The notes: a model not told the origin generated them from the letters alone. Positions 27,380 to 37,148 are shown, counted from the stretch's first letter. The stretch: 64,000 nt of DNA from Planctomycetaceae bacterium (GCA_021732995.1 JAKFWA010000090.1:1-64000); one strand, 5' to 3'. Program-made: numbers and translations.

Positions 27380-29695
27380 ATGAATCCGGAAAATGAAAAT
27401 TCCAACTTGGCTGTGAATCAGTCAGGGGGTAGCCCGCTGACGGCGCACAATGTCTTTACAGCCGTGTTCCGCTTTCTGCATGCCGTGCGCATGCGCAAAG
27501 GAATCATGCTGCTGTGGATGTTCATCGCGGCTCTCGGCGGTGCGGCGTACTATGCGACCGCTCCCCGTAAATATGATGCTGAAGCCTCGGTGCTGATCAT
27601 CGCCCCCGAAGGCAGTATCAACCACAACGGCAATCAGAATGACGGCGTGGCCAAGATCATGCCGACGCACGTGCGACTCGTCAGCAGCCACGAAGTGCTC
27701 AACAAAGCCAGCGCGAAGCTGCATGCTGATTATCGCATCGATTTGAAGGGTGTTCGCAAGGAGTACTGGGCGGACGCAATTCAGAAGAACTTGCGCGTCA
27801 GCTACGAGCGAACGACAAACCTGATTGATATTCGCTATCGCTCGCTGAGTCCTCAGGCCGCGGCGGAAATTGTGAATTCGATTATCACTGAGTATCAGGC
27901 CTTCGTGAACGAGAACAACACCGACACGGTGATGGTCACGCTGAAGACGCTGACGGATCGCAGCAAAGAGCTGGAAGGTGAACTGCGTTCGCTCGAACAG
28001 AAACTGCGTGAACTGCGTCAATCTCAGGGCGAGATCATGGTTGACGACGGCAAGAGCATGAACATGGAGCGAGATAAGCTGGTGTCGCTCGAACAGGACT
28101 TGATCAAAGCCGAATCTCAATCACGCGACGCGGAGGCTTTCAAGCAGTCGATCGAGAACGCGATCACCAGCGGCCAGGACCTGATGCAATACGCGATCAC
28201 GGCGCTGGACAGCGTCGGCCGGGATTACGTTGCTCTGGAACTGGGCGTGACGCAGCAGGACGCCGCGCTGCAGAGTCAGGTGTATCAACGGTACATCCAG
28301 AATCAGGCCGAACTGACCAACTTACAACGGTTGTATGGCGAACGACATTCGGTGGTGCAGGATCTCCAGTCGCGCTTGAACACCGACCTGGCATGGTTGC
28401 AGGGCGTACAAGTTCAGCGCCGCCAGAAGCTGCAGCAGTTGCAGTCGGCGGAACTGGCGAGCCGCTTGCAGAGTTGTGCGGACCAGCGTCTGCAGGCCGC
28501 GCGGGATCGCCAGCAGTTCATCCGCAGTCAGTTCGACGATGCCAATCAACGGTATCAACTGGTCGCCGGACCGATTCAGGACATCATGGAGACCGACAAT
28601 CAGCGCAAACGCATTGAGCAAGCGCTGCACGGAACGCTCGACCGCATGGGTGCTCTCCAGATCCAATTGAAAGACGGTATCCGCACGCAGATCAGCCGCT
28701 ACCCAATCATCGCTCGTTCGCCGGTCAGTCCGAAGTTATCGATGGTCATCGCGGGCGTTCTGGTCGTCGGTACATTTTTCGGGCTGGCGTCGGTTTATCT
28801 GCTGGACTCGCTCGACGATCGCTTCCGCTCGCCCGAAGAACTGCGGTTGCAACTGGGTGTCCCGGTGCTGGCGATGGTTCGCAAGATGGATCCGCTGGAA
28901 GGTGTCGGCGTGGAAACGATTCACACGCTGGTCAAACCGAACGGTGTCGAGACCGAAGCGTTCCGGACTCTGCGAACGGCGATCACCTTCTCGGAAGGTA
29001 ATACTCAGCGGTTGATGGTCACCAGTTCTGAACCTGGTGACGGTAAAACAACCGTGATGGCCAATCTCGCCGCGGCATTTGCTCAATCTGGCAAGAAGAC
29101 ATTGTTGATCGACGCCGACATGCGGCGTCCCGGCATGTCGACTTTGCTGGAAATGCGCGGGCCGAAGGGACTGTCACATATTCTGCGCGAGGATTTGCCG
29201 CTGACCGACAGCATCGAGAAGCACATCTTCCGGCACGTCACTACGGGCATGGACGTCATTCCGTCGGGTTCCCGTCCTGTGAATCCCGCCGAGTTGCTGT
29301 CGAGCGATCGCTTTGCCGAACTGGTGGCGTGGGCCGAAACGATGTACGACCAGATCCTGATCGACGCGCCGCCGATTCTGGCCGTAAGCGATCCGGCCAT
29401 CATCGGCCGTCTGGTGGATGGTTGCGTGCTGGTGCTGCGACCGGACAAGAACAAGCGGAAGATGGTGATTCGCGCTGTCGAGTCCGTGATGGCGATGGAT
29501 ATCAAACTGCTGGGCCTGGTGGTCAACCGGGTTACCCAGGAGATTGGCGGCGACTACTACGGATACGGATACGGGTATGGATACGGCTATGGCTATGGTT
29601 ACGGCTATGGTCACGACGAGAAGACCGATGAGAAAGATGACCGTCCTGGCTCCGAAGAGGAGCACGAAGCTGGTGCCTCGCGCCGAGCGGCCTAA
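27380..29695 (+). CDS. Wzc-like copolymerase and tyrosine autokinase
   Basis: A 771-residue inner-membrane protein that controls chain length and export of an exopolysaccharide. The first membrane segment is at about 45-62 (GIMLLWMFIAALGGAAYY), followed by a Wzz domain, a long coiled coil (about 190-420) and a second membrane segment at about 455-475 (LSMVIAGVLVVGTFFGLASV). The C-terminal BY-kinase domain has Walker A (SSEPGDGKTTVMANLA), Walker A' (LLIDADMRRPGM) and Walker B (QILIDAPP). The tail holds ten tyrosines in a Tyr-Gly run, the expected autophosphorylation cluster, then an acidic Lys/Glu/Asp end. It sits between the exporter and the polymerase genes. Confidence 0.93.
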   Translation: MNPENENSNLAVNQSGGSPLTAHNVFTAVFRFLHAVRMRKGIMLLWMFIAALGGAAYYATAPRKYDAEASVLIIAPEGSINHNGNQNDGVAKIMPTHVRLVSSHEVLNKASAKLHADYRIDLKGVRKEYWADAIQKNLRVSYERTTNLIDIRYRSLSPQAAAEIVNSIITEYQAFVNENNTDTVMVTLKTLTDRSKELEGELRSLEQKLRELRQSQGEIMVDDGKSMNMERDKLVSLEQDLIKAESQSRDAEAFKQSIENAITSGQDLMQYAITALDSVGRDYVALELGVTQQDAALQSQVYQRYIQNQAELTNLQRLYGERHSVVQDLQSRLNTDLAWLQGVQVQRRQKLQQLQSAELASRLQSCADQRLQAARDRQQFIRSQFDDANQRYQLVAGPIQDIMETDNQRKRIEQALHGTLDRMGALQIQLKDGIRTQISRYPIIARSPVSPKLSMVIAGVLVVGTFFGLASVYLLDSLDDRFRSPEELRLQLGVPVLAMVRKMDPLEGVGVETIHTLVKPNGVETEAFRTLRTAITFSEGNTQRLMVTSSEPGDGKTTVMANLAAAFAQSGKKTLLIDADMRRPGMSTLLEMRGPKGLSHILREDLPLTDSIEKHIFRHVTTGMDVIPSGSRPVNPAELLSSDRFAELVAWAETMYDQILIDAPPILAVSDPAIIGRLVDGCVLVLRPDKNKRKMVIRAVESVMAMDIKLLGLVVNRVTQEIGGDYYGYGYGYGYGYGYGYGYGHDEKTDEKDDRPGSEEEHEAGASRRAA
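29555..29611 (+). repeat. Tyr-Gly coding repeat in the autokinase tail
   Basis: Nineteen codons encoding ten Tyr and nine Gly as alternating TAY-GGN units. Third positions vary (TAC/TAT, GGA/GGC/GGG/GGT), so the array is not a recent perfect expansion and the protein repeat seems maintained by selection. A six-base period makes it prone to slippage that would change the number of tyrosines. Confidence 0.8.
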
Positions 29696-29804
29696 CTGGT
29701 CTTCTCAGGGAGGGTTCTGATTCGGTATTGATGCCGAGCACTCGGATGAATGATTTCGTAAGTTCGGTTCAGGTGGCTGAGTCCACCGCGTGAGGATGCA
29801 CTGC

Positions 29805-32588
29805 ATGTCGACGGAGCGACAGTCACGCTCGAGTAAGCGTCTAGCCCTTACGGACGAGGAACGTGCGGAGGAGCAGAAGCGACTTCGTCGGCGTCAGAAG
29901 GAGAAAGACCGTGAGCGGAAGAGGGCGGAAAATCCACCTCGAGACTGGTGGCTGCCAGCCTTTGATCTGTGTCTGTTCGCCGCCATGCTGGTCCCGTTCG
30001 TACTCGGTGGTCGCCTCGCTCACGGCGAATTACTGCTGATTGGAGCCACGATCGGATGTTCGATCTCCTGGATCGGGTATCAATTCTCTCAGCCAACGGC
30101 CACCTGCGTGTGGACGAAGGTGGAATGGCTGCTGATCGCGATTCTGAGCGTGGGACTGCTGCAAATCACGCCCTTACCCGTGGGCCTACTCGATCAACTG
30201 TCACCCAATATCAAGACGGTGCTGCCGCTCTGGAATGGTGCGCCCGAAAGTCTGGTGGGGACCTGGAGTTATTTGTCGCTGACTGTCAGTGATACGCGTT
30301 CCGCGCTGGCGGTCGGTATCGCGTATATCCTGCTGTTCTGGTTGACGGCGCAGCGAGTTCGCGAGGTCGCCGACGTGTCGCGCATCATGAAAGTCATGTG
30401 CGTGCTGGCCGGCATCATGGCCGGGTTTGGACTGATCCAGTACTTCGGGTCGAACGGTTTATATTACTGGGTGTTCGAGTATCCGGCGGTCACGACGGCC
30501 GATCAGATCAAGGGCGGGTTCACCAACAAGAATCACTTTGCGGCTTTTCTGATGTTGTCTATCGGCCCGTGTATCTGGTGGCTGATGGAACTGATGGATC
30601 GCCGCCAGAGGGATGAGCCGGTGTTTGGCACGGCGGGCGCGACCTCGTTGCCTCGACCCGTGCGGATCGCCCTGGTTGGCGGCATGGGAGCCGTGGTGAT
30701 CGTCGCCTGGTTGTCGTCGCTGTCACGCGGTGCCGTCGTTGCCGGAGCGATCGGTGTCGGCGTGATGCTGTTGATCATGGCGCTGCGGTCGATGATCTCT
30801 ATTCGCGTCGTGGGCGGCCTGTGCCTGATCGGGTTGGTTGCCGGCGCGCTGCAGTTCGCTGTCGGTTATGAAGCGATGATGAATCGCCTGGACCGCTGGG
30901 ACGACAACGGCCGCACCCAGATCTGGCAGGCCAACCTGGCCGCCGAATCGGAGTTCCGCTTCTTTGGCAGCGGGATCGGCAGTCATCGCTACATCTATCA
31001 TCGATATCTCGATAAGCCCTATGACGAGCACGAGTACTCGCACGCGGAAAGCAATTTTCTGAACGTGGCCACAGAAACTGGCGTGGTCGGGTTGAGTCTC
31101 GCCATCGTCGCGCTGTCGTGCTGCTTCTGGTGGTGCTATCAGGGGCTGCGAGTCAGTCAATCCAGGAGCACAACGATTGCACTGCTGGCGTTGATGGTCT
31201 CGCTGATTGCGACGTCGATTCATGCACTGGTTGACTTCACCTGGTATGTGCCCGGCTACATGGTGTTCTTGCTGATGCAGATGGCCTGCCTGTGCCGTCT
31301 GACGCAACTGCTGCGAGCATCCGCTCCGAATGTCGCGCCCTCCGCGCCGTTGACGATACCGCACTGGGCTCTGGCTCCTGCGGGGCTCATGCTGCTTGTG
31401 GCCGGACTGTGGATGGTGAAACTCGAACTGCCGTTGTACGCGGCGGAGCCTCACTGGCTGGAATACCGCCGCATGGTGTTCAACCCGGACGCAGCGTTCG
31501 AAGCCGACGCGGAAGCGGATGCGGGACTGAGCTCGGAACAGAAACAAGAACGCTCGCGGGAACTCGCGGCCCGGAAGATTCGCGTGCTGCGATCTGCCAT
31601 CAAGGCGAACCCGCAGGACTCGCGGTTTCATCTGCGTCTCGCGCGGCTGTATGTCGCCCTGTTCCATGATCTGCAGGAATCCGCTGACAACCAGATGCCG
31701 CTGAACCAGATTCGGGACGCGGCGATTTCGAGCGGTTTCGAGTCACGGCAACAGCTCGATGAGTGGCTGGATCGGGCCATTGGCAATCACGTCAAGTTTG
31801 CCCGCGCGGCCAGTGTTCATTCGCTGAAAGCGCTGCGGCTCAACCCGCTGCAGTTCTATGGCTACGTCGATTTCTCGGAACTGGCCTTCCTGCAGCATCT
31901 GGATCCGAACTTCGAAGGCCTCTGTCTGAAGCAGGCACTGGCAGTCGCGCCGTATGAAGGCTACGCACTGTTTATCGCCGGGCGAGAAGCCTGGATGCGA
32001 CAGGACTCGCAGAGTGCATTCGACTACTGGAAGCGGGCGTTCCACCGCAACTACATCGCCCGTCGCGACATCTTGAAAATCATGGTCGGCTCGGGGCTGG
32101 GGCTGGACGATCCGATGACGACTCAGACCGACGCCCTTGTTCGCATGTTCGAGCCTGATCTGGATGGTCTCGAAGAGATGGCGCGGTTCCAGAAGGAAAA
32201 CGGTCTTGTCGATGACGAGCAGCGAACACTCCATCTGCTGGCCGGCCGACTGGTTGAGAAGGCCCAGTCGCCCGGCAACTTCGACCGCCTGAAAGACTGG
32301 TTGCGGGCAACCGGAGTCTACGAGCGCATGAATCAGACTGAGCAGGTTGAGTTGTGCTTCCAGGAAGCGATTAAGGCGAACCAGTCGAGTTTCCTGGCGC
32401 GCTATGAATTCGGCATCTGGCTGTACACCCAGCATCGCGGTAGCGATGCGATGGATCAGTTGCGCTGGTGCCAGCGCGAGCAGCCCAACGATCGTAAGAT
32501 CGCCAAGCTGATCGACCGCATTCAGCGCGGCCAGTTCCCCAACCAGATCCAGCAGGCGAAAGGCGTCACGAGTTCCGGTGCTCAATAG
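29805..32588 (+). CDS. Wzy/WaaL-type O-antigen polymerase with TPR tail
   Basis: A 927-residue membrane protein. The ATG at 29805 has GAGGA about 8 bases upstream, better than the GTG at 29790. The N terminus is a basic, charged coil (DEERAEEQKRLRRRQKEKDR). About twelve membrane helices follow. The Wzy_C/O-antigen-ligase region lies at about 290-460, with SSLSRGAVVAGAIGVGVML, a periplasmic loop GSGIGSHRYIYHRYLDKP, and HAESNFLNVATETGVVGLSL. The last 380 residues are soluble and contain TPR-like repeats (NPQDSRFHLRLARLYVALF, SSFLARYEFGIWLYTQHRG). With the exporter and autokinase genes it makes a minimal Wzy-dependent exopolysaccharide set. No glycosyltransferase is in the window. Confidence 0.88.
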   Translation: MSTERQSRSSKRLALTDEERAEEQKRLRRRQKEKDRERKRAENPPRDWWLPAFDLCLFAAMLVPFVLGGRLAHGELLLIGATIGCSISWIGYQFSQPTATCVWTKVEWLLIAILSVGLLQITPLPVGLLDQLSPNIKTVLPLWNGAPESLVGTWSYLSLTVSDTRSALAVGIAYILLFWLTAQRVREVADVSRIMKVMCVLAGIMAGFGLIQYFGSNGLYYWVFEYPAVTTADQIKGGFTNKNHFAAFLMLSIGPCIWWLMELMDRRQRDEPVFGTAGATSLPRPVRIALVGGMGAVVIVAWLSSLSRGAVVAGAIGVGVMLLIMALRSMISIRVVGGLCLIGLVAGALQFAVGYEAMMNRLDRWDDNGRTQIWQANLAAESEFRFFGSGIGSHRYIYHRYLDKPYDEHEYSHAESNFLNVATETGVVGLSLAIVALSCCFWWCYQGLRVSQSRSTTIALLALMVSLIATSIHALVDFTWYVPGYMVFLLMQMACLCRLTQLLRASAPNVAPSAPLTIPHWALAPAGLMLLVAGLWMVKLELPLYAAEPHWLEYRRMVFNPDAAFEADAEADAGLSSEQKQERSRELAARKIRVLRSAIKANPQDSRFHLRLARLYVALFHDLQESADNQMPLNQIRDAAISSGFESRQQLDEWLDRAIGNHVKFARAASVHSLKALRLNPLQFYGYVDFSELAFLQHLDPNFEGLCLKQALAVAPYEGYALFIAGREAWMRQDSQSAFDYWKRAFHRNYIARRDILKIMVGSGLGLDDPMTTQTDALVRMFEPDLDGLEEMARFQKENGLVDDEQRTLHLLAGRLVEKAQSPGNFDRLKDWLRATGVYERMNQTEQVELCFQEAIKANQSSFLARYEFGIWLYTQHRGSDAMDQLRWCQREQPNDRKIAKLIDRIQRGQFPNQIQQAKGVTSSGAQ

Positions 32589-32614
32589 CGCCGTGACGCT
32601 TAGGATACTCAGTC

Positions 32615-32700
32615 GAAAGCAAGGCACATCTGTCGCGCAGCAGGCAGATTTCATGTGCCGTAACCAAGCGGACGGCACATGGAATGTGCCTGTTACTTTC
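32615..32700. terminator. Nested inverted repeats after the polymerase gene
   Basis: GGCACAT at 32623-32629 and 32674-32680 each have the complement ATGTGCC at 32653-32659 and 32684-32690. The outer parts extend the pairing: GAAAGCAAGGCACAT at 32615 against ATGTGCCTGTTACTTTC at 32684, with small bulges. It lies between convergent genes (polymerase and truD), so it may end both transcripts. It may also be another dispersed palindromic element. Confidence 0.5.
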
Positions 32701-32735
32701 CGCATCCCGACACCGAAGTCTGCGGCCGGCGGCGT

Positions 32736-33914
32736 TTATCGCGCGGTGGTCAGCCGCTTCACGACGATGGTCGCGTATGAGCCTCGCGGCAGGGAGAAGC
32801 TCAGCTTCACCTTGTGGCAGCGCGGATAGAGTTCATCATCCTCCAGCCGGGTCTGCAGATCGGTCAGTGAGATGAACGCCGCCCGTGAACCCTTCGAAAA
32901 GAAGCTGTCGCGCGGATACTTCACACGCAGTTCGCGCAGTTCCAAACCTTCAGTGGCAACGGCCTGATTGACGAGGTCCAGCATCGGGCCGGGTTCGAGT
33001 TTCAAGCGTGCAGAGGGCAGCGGTAGTTGCAAATCCCGGAGTGATTGCGCTTCTTCGTCGCTGACATCACGCACGAACCAGCACGGGCCACTTTCCAGTT
33101 CGACCGGCACGCGACGCGACTCGGGAACGGCGCCGGTCACAGACTGCGACAGCATGCGATTCCAGATCGCGCTCTGAAACGCGGACAGGTACAAGCCGCG
33201 CAGATCGATGCTCAGACAAGCGAACGCCCCGCGAAAGTCCGGCGTCTTGCCGCTGCTTTCTTTGTCGGCCAGATAGGTGACGACGCTGCGACGATGCGAA
33301 CGGCTCAACGCGGCCTTGCATTCTGCCCAGCGGCCCCAATGGTCGCGCAGGATCTGCTTCTCGCGCTTCTCATCCGATCGATCGTCCGGATGAGCATCAG
33401 CCAGCGCGAGCCACAACGCGCGTTCGTAGTTGCCCTGACACCAGTACTTGCCAATCCACTCGCGCGAGAAGCCCAGTGACCCGAAGCGCTGATCATCGAA
33501 GTAGTTTGGAACGCCGCTGCGTACGACTTCCTGCGCGGCCGTCAGCGCTGCTTCGGCTTCCGTCTTCGTCATGTCGCGCATGACCAGTCCGAAGCGATTG
33601 CCGTCAATGTCGGTGGCGTTGAAGTGCCGCTCGGCCTGCCCCAGATACTCCAGCGAGAACGAGCGCTGCTCGAAGTGCTTGCGCGGTCCGTTCTGAACGG
33701 TGATGAACTGAGTGGTCTCGGCGTGCTTGTCTTTCAAGCCGCCATAGCTGATGCGTTTGCGCGGCACGTTCCAGCGCTCCACGATGGCGTTGATCGCCTC
33801 GGGAGTGCCGAGTGAGCGCTTGCTGAGTCGATAAACTGCGAACGGCCCGCCGGTAATCGGAAAGCTGCTGAGTTCTTCAACGATGAAGTCTTCGGGGAGC
33901 CGTTTCAGTTTCAC
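32736..33914 (-). CDS. truD: tRNA pseudouridine synthase TruD
   Basis: A 392-residue TruD, which makes pseudouridine 13 in tRNAs. It opens MKLKRLPEDFIVEELSSFP. The catalytic aspartate is in YGGLKDKHAETTQFIT, the family GxKDxxAxTxQ motif. The second signature reads VPNYFDDQRFGSLG, where the first D replaces the usual glycine of NYFGxQRFG. An insertion-type TRUD domain follows (FRGAFACLSIDLRGLYLSAF, QSAIWNRML). It lies 27 bases after map on the same strand, so the two are probably cotranscribed translation-related genes. It is cytoplasmic. Confidence 0.93.
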   Translation of the reverse strand: MKLKRLPEDFIVEELSSFPITGGPFAVYRLSKRSLGTPEAINAIVERWNVPRKRISYGGLKDKHAETTQFITVQNGPRKHFEQRSFSLEYLGQAERHFNATDIDGNRFGLVMRDMTKTEAEAALTAAQEVVRSGVPNYFDDQRFGSLGFSREWIGKYWCQGNYERALWLALADAHPDDRSDEKREKQILRDHWGRWAECKAALSRSHRRSVVTYLADKESSGKTPDFRGAFACLSIDLRGLYLSAFQSAIWNRMLSQSVTGAVPESRRVPVELESGPCWFVRDVSDEEAQSLRDLQLPLPSARLKLEPGPMLDLVNQAVATEGLELRELRVKYPRDSFFSKGSRAAFISLTDLQTRLEDDELYPRCHKVKLSFSLPRGSYATIVVKRLTTAR

Positions 33915-33941
33915 TGCAACTACCGGAACTGCGCGAACGAA

Positions 33942-34769
33942 TCAGAACTTGTGGCCTTCTTGCGGGCCGTTCTTGGTGACAGTCAACGGCTCTGGGCCGT
34001 TCTCGGTCATCAAGATGGTGTGTTCGAACTGGGCCGACAGCTTGTTGTCGAGCGTGCGTACGGTCCAGCCATCGAACTTGTCCGCGACCGTCTTCCACGT
34101 GCCTTGATTGAGCATCGGCTCAATGGTGAAGCACATGCCCGGACGAATCACTTGCGAACCTGCCTTGCTGCGCGGGAACCAGAAGTGCGGCACGCCAGGT
34201 TCCTGATGGAACTGGCGACCGATGCCGTGTCCCTGATAGTCGCGGACCACTTCAAAGTTGCGATCGCGCGCGTACTTGTAGATCGCCGCACCGATGTCGC
34301 GCACGTAACCGAACGGCTTGATCGCTCGAATGCCGACCCACAACGCATCGAACGTTGTCTGCACCAGACGGCGAGCTTCCGCTCCGACGGCGCCGACCAT
34401 GAAGGTTTCCGACTGATCACCGTGCCAGCCGTTGACGATCGATGTGATGTCGACGTTGACGATGTCGCCTTCCTTCAAGCGACGCTCACTGGGAACGCCG
34501 TGGCAGACAACTTCGTTGATGCTGATGCACGAGCTGTTCGGATACGGCGGAGCACCGGACGGTCCGGCATAGCCCAGGCACGCTGGAGTGTGCCCGTGGT
34601 CCTTCGTGAAGGTGAAGATCTCACCATCAAGTTCAAGTGTTGAAGCGCCCGGCTGGACCAGCGGTCGGATGTGGTCCATCAGTTCGGCGTTGAAGCGGCC
34701 GGCTGCCCTTAATCCTTCACGTTCTTCCTGGTTATAGATTGGAGGGCCTTTGGCCACTGTACCGCCCAT
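33942..34769 (-). CDS. map: Type I methionine aminopeptidase
   Basis: A 275-residue enzyme that removes the initiator methionine from new proteins. All metal ligands are visible: Asp in [20 protein letters not shown] (two of them), His in [17 protein letters not shown], Glu in MCFTIEPML and Glu in [14 protein letters not shown]; the substrate histidine is in NEVVCHGVP. The N-terminal part ([16 protein letters not shown]) is slightly longer than in E. coli Map, and no ribosome-binding site is visible before it. The upstream bases are A+T-rich (ACTCAAAATTA), consistent with a promoter or leader. It is followed by truD. Confidence 0.95.
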   Translation of the reverse strand: MGGTVAKGPPIYNQEEREGLRAAGRFNAELMDHIRPLVQPGASTLELDGEIFTFTKDHGHTPACLGYAGPSGAPPYPNSSCISINEVVCHGVPSERRLKEGDIVNVDITSIVNGWHGDQSETFMVGAVGAEARRLVQTTFDALWVGIRAIKPFGYVRDIGAAIYKYARDRNFEVVRDYQGHGIGRQFHQEPGVPHFWFPRSKAGSQVIRPGMCFTIEPMLNQGTWKTVADKFDGWTVRTLDNKLSAQFEHTILMTENGPEPLTVTKNGPQEGHKF

Positions 34770-34980
34770 TAATTTTGAGTAATCAAAAAGTGTAAACTTC
34801 TGTTGAACTGCCCGAGCCGTTCATGTCGAAAATCAAAGCAAAATCCAAGCTGCGCACAGCGTTATAGGCAACTTCAAGGGAAACGAAAACCTTGTCGGCA
34901 GTCAGCGCTGAACAGCTTCACCGTGCTTTTGTGATGCACGAACAAGCCGCCGATCCGATCGTTCGAAGGACTGAATCGTC

Positions 34981-36057
34981 ATGGAAAGACACATCCACCG
35001 CCAGACTGAAGCCTCTGCTCTTGGGCGGTGGACCGCGGCCGTGCGGCTGGGTGCGGCGATTTGCTCACTGGCAGCAGTGTGGAGCCTCCCTGCGTTTGCC
35101 GAGCAGCCCAGCGGCAGTGACGCCTTTCCGCAACGGGTCACACCGCGCGTGCGGATGACCTCGCTGGATTTCCTGCAGGCAGACGCTGAGCGTCCGTGGA
35201 TCTCGGCGGCTGAGCGTTCCACCTCCCGCTTGCGTCTCGTGAATGACGAGGTGGAAGCACTCGGCCCGCAGACTCTGATGGAGTGGGCGGGGGGCGGCGG
35301 CGATGAAGAGGAAGGTCCGACGTCCAAACTTGACGATCCACTGGTGACCGATCGGCCGGACTTCACCGAGGCCTCGACGACCGTCGGCAAGGGCGTCCTG
35401 CAAATCGAAATGGGTTACACCTACACGCACGATTCCGATAGCGGCGAGACAGCCATCGAACAGAGCTTCGGTGAACCCCTCTTCCGCTACGGCATGTTCG
35501 CGGACTGGTTCGAATGGCGACTCGCGGTCAAGCCGGTCCAGGTGCGCGAATCTTCCGCCACGGCTCGGAACACGACGGCTGGCGTTGAGGACATTTATCT
35601 GGGTGCCAAGATCGCGCTCACGCCTCAGGATGGCATGCTGCCCGAGATCGCGATCATGCCACAGATGACAGTGCCTTCGGGCAGCTCTGCGTTTCGAGCC
35701 AACAAGGTCTTGCCCGGCGTGAACATCCTCTACGGCTGGGACGTCAACGACAACCTGGCCTGGGGCGGGAGCAGCCAATGGAACAACAGCGTTGAGGGCG
35801 TCGACGACACCTACGTCGAATTCGCTCAATCCTTCACGGTGAACTACGCCTGGACCGAGGAACTGAGTTCGTATACGGAATGGTTCGCGTTCTTCCCGAT
35901 CTCCGCTGATGACGCGCAGAACGAGCACTACATCGACGGTGGCTTCGTCTACCTGATCACGAACGACTTGCAGTTTGATATCCGCGCCGGTGTCGGCCTC
36001 AATTCCGCCGCCGCCGACTACTTCGTCGGTTCAGGTCTTTCGATTCGACTGCACTAG
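34981..36057 (+). CDS. Outer-membrane beta-barrel protein, MetA-pathway type
   Basis: A 358-residue exported protein with a signal peptide (AAVRLGAAICSLAAVWSLPA, cleavage near AFAEQ). After a low-complexity region the sequence enters a series of amphipathic strands beginning LVTDRPDFTEASTTVGKGV, then LQIEMGYTYTHDSDSG, EDIYLGAKIALTPQ, FTVNYAWTEELSSYTEWF and FDIRAGVGLNSAAADYFVGS. TDRPDFTES-type openings and ...GLSIRL endings are typical of the Phenol_MetA_deg/transporter barrel family, whose members' substrates are mostly unknown. It is divergent from map by 211 bases. The exact family name is from memory of the motif. Confidence 0.78.
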   Translation: MERHIHRQTEASALGRWTAAVRLGAAICSLAAVWSLPAFAEQPSGSDAFPQRVTPRVRMTSLDFLQADAERPWISAAERSTSRLRLVNDEVEALGPQTLMEWAGGGGDEEEGPTSKLDDPLVTDRPDFTEASTTVGKGVLQIEMGYTYTHDSDSGETAIEQSFGEPLFRYGMFADWFEWRLAVKPVQVRESSATARNTTAGVEDIYLGAKIALTPQDGMLPEIAIMPQMTVPSGSSAFRANKVLPGVNILYGWDVNDNLAWGGSSQWNNSVEGVDDTYVEFAQSFTVNYAWTEELSSYTEWFAFFPISADDAQNEHYIDGGFVYLITNDLQFDIRAGVGLNSAAADYFVGSGLSIRLH

Positions 36058-36197
36058 CAGTCCTTGGGGCAGACAAGATTGTCCGCTTGCTTTGTCATTC
36101 CAGCTTAGATCGAGTTGTCAAACAGCCAGTTCTGAGTCTAATTTCACAGCCCGATGCGTTGGTAGTTGCTGAGGAATCTGACCAAACGGGCCAAGTG

Positions 36198-37124
36198 ATG
36201 ACGTTCTCTATCTCGCTACGAGCGTCCTGGGTTGTCGCACTGATCGTCGCGCTGCTGGCAGTCGGTAGTTGGCGGCTGCAAGCTGAAGATAAGCCGCAGG
36301 CTGCTCCGGCGTCTGAGAAAGAAACGCTCGACGCGGCTGCTCGCAAGAAGCTGAAGGACGTCGTGCGGCTAGCCTTCGTCGCTGTGCACGACGGCTGGAG
36401 TTCCGACGAAGTCGTCTTGAATGACGACCTCAATCAAAAATTTATCGCGCACTGCAAAGAGCGCATGCCGGAAGCTCCAGCGTTTGACTGCAATTGGACG
36501 CTGCTGAATCTCCGCAAGGCGGGTGAGTTGTCGGACGTCTCCGCCACGCGACGCAGCAACGATCGGCATGACGACTATCTCCACGCGGCCGAGATCGCGG
36601 CGCGGTTTCTGGAAGACAAGCATTCGACGAACACCGATCGCGTCATCTGCGATCCGAAGCTGCGGGCTGAATTCGACGCACTGACAAAGGAACTCGCGCC
36701 GGATGTCTCGGCGTACAAGCTGCGGAAGGCGGCGTTCGCGCTGCGCAAGTCGCGACGCTTGTCGCCCGAACTCGTGCTGCGAGTCGCTTCATGGAAGAAA
36801 GAAGTCGAGGCCCATGCGGCGGACAAAGTCGCGGCCGATCCGAAGCTCATCCCGGATGGACCCGGCGTGTACCTGTTCCGCGATGCGAGCGGGTACCTCT
36901 ACATCGGCGAGTCCTCTGAGTTGCGAACGCGCTTGAAGAAGCATCTCGATAAGTCGGACCGGCAATCGCTCGCACGCTATCTGGCGGAGAAGAACATCAA
37001 GGACGTCACCATCGAAGTGCATGTCTTTGATCCCGACTCGGAAGCCAAACAGAAGCCGATGCGCCGGGCGTATGAGTCTGACTTGATCCGCAGCCGCAAG
37101 CCGCGTTTCAACCTGGCGCCTTGA
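36198..37124 (+). CDS. Exported GIY-YIG nuclease-like protein
   Basis: A 308-residue protein. The ATG at 36198 starts a clear signal peptide (residues 1-28: LRASWVVALIVALLAVGSW), so the protein should cross the membrane or be anchored. Residues about 45-215 are a helical region with two similar halves, each with LRKAGELS- or LRKSRRLSPE-like ends and dispersed charged residues. The C-terminal 88 residues form a GIY-YIG domain with every hallmark: GVYLFRDASGYLYIGES, Arg in LRTRLKKHL, and the catalytic Glu followed by Pro and Asn in AYESDLIRSRKPRFNL. GIY-YIG nucleases are normally cytoplasmic (UvrC, homing enzymes), so export is odd. Function is unknown. Confidence 0.8.
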   Translation: MTFSISLRASWVVALIVALLAVGSWRLQAEDKPQAAPASEKETLDAAARKKLKDVVRLAFVAVHDGWSSDEVVLNDDLNQKFIAHCKERMPEAPAFDCNWTLLNLRKAGELSDVSATRRSNDRHDDYLHAAEIAARFLEDKHSTNTDRVICDPKLRAEFDALTKELAPDVSAYKLRKAAFALRKSRRLSPELVLRVASWKKEVEAHAADKVAADPKLIPDGPGVYLFRDASGYLYIGESSELRTRLKKHLDKSDRQSLARYLAEKNIKDVTIEVHVFDPDSEAKQKPMRRAYESDLIRSRKPRFNLAP

Positions 37125-37148
37125 TACGCATCGCGAAGCGTCTTGGTT

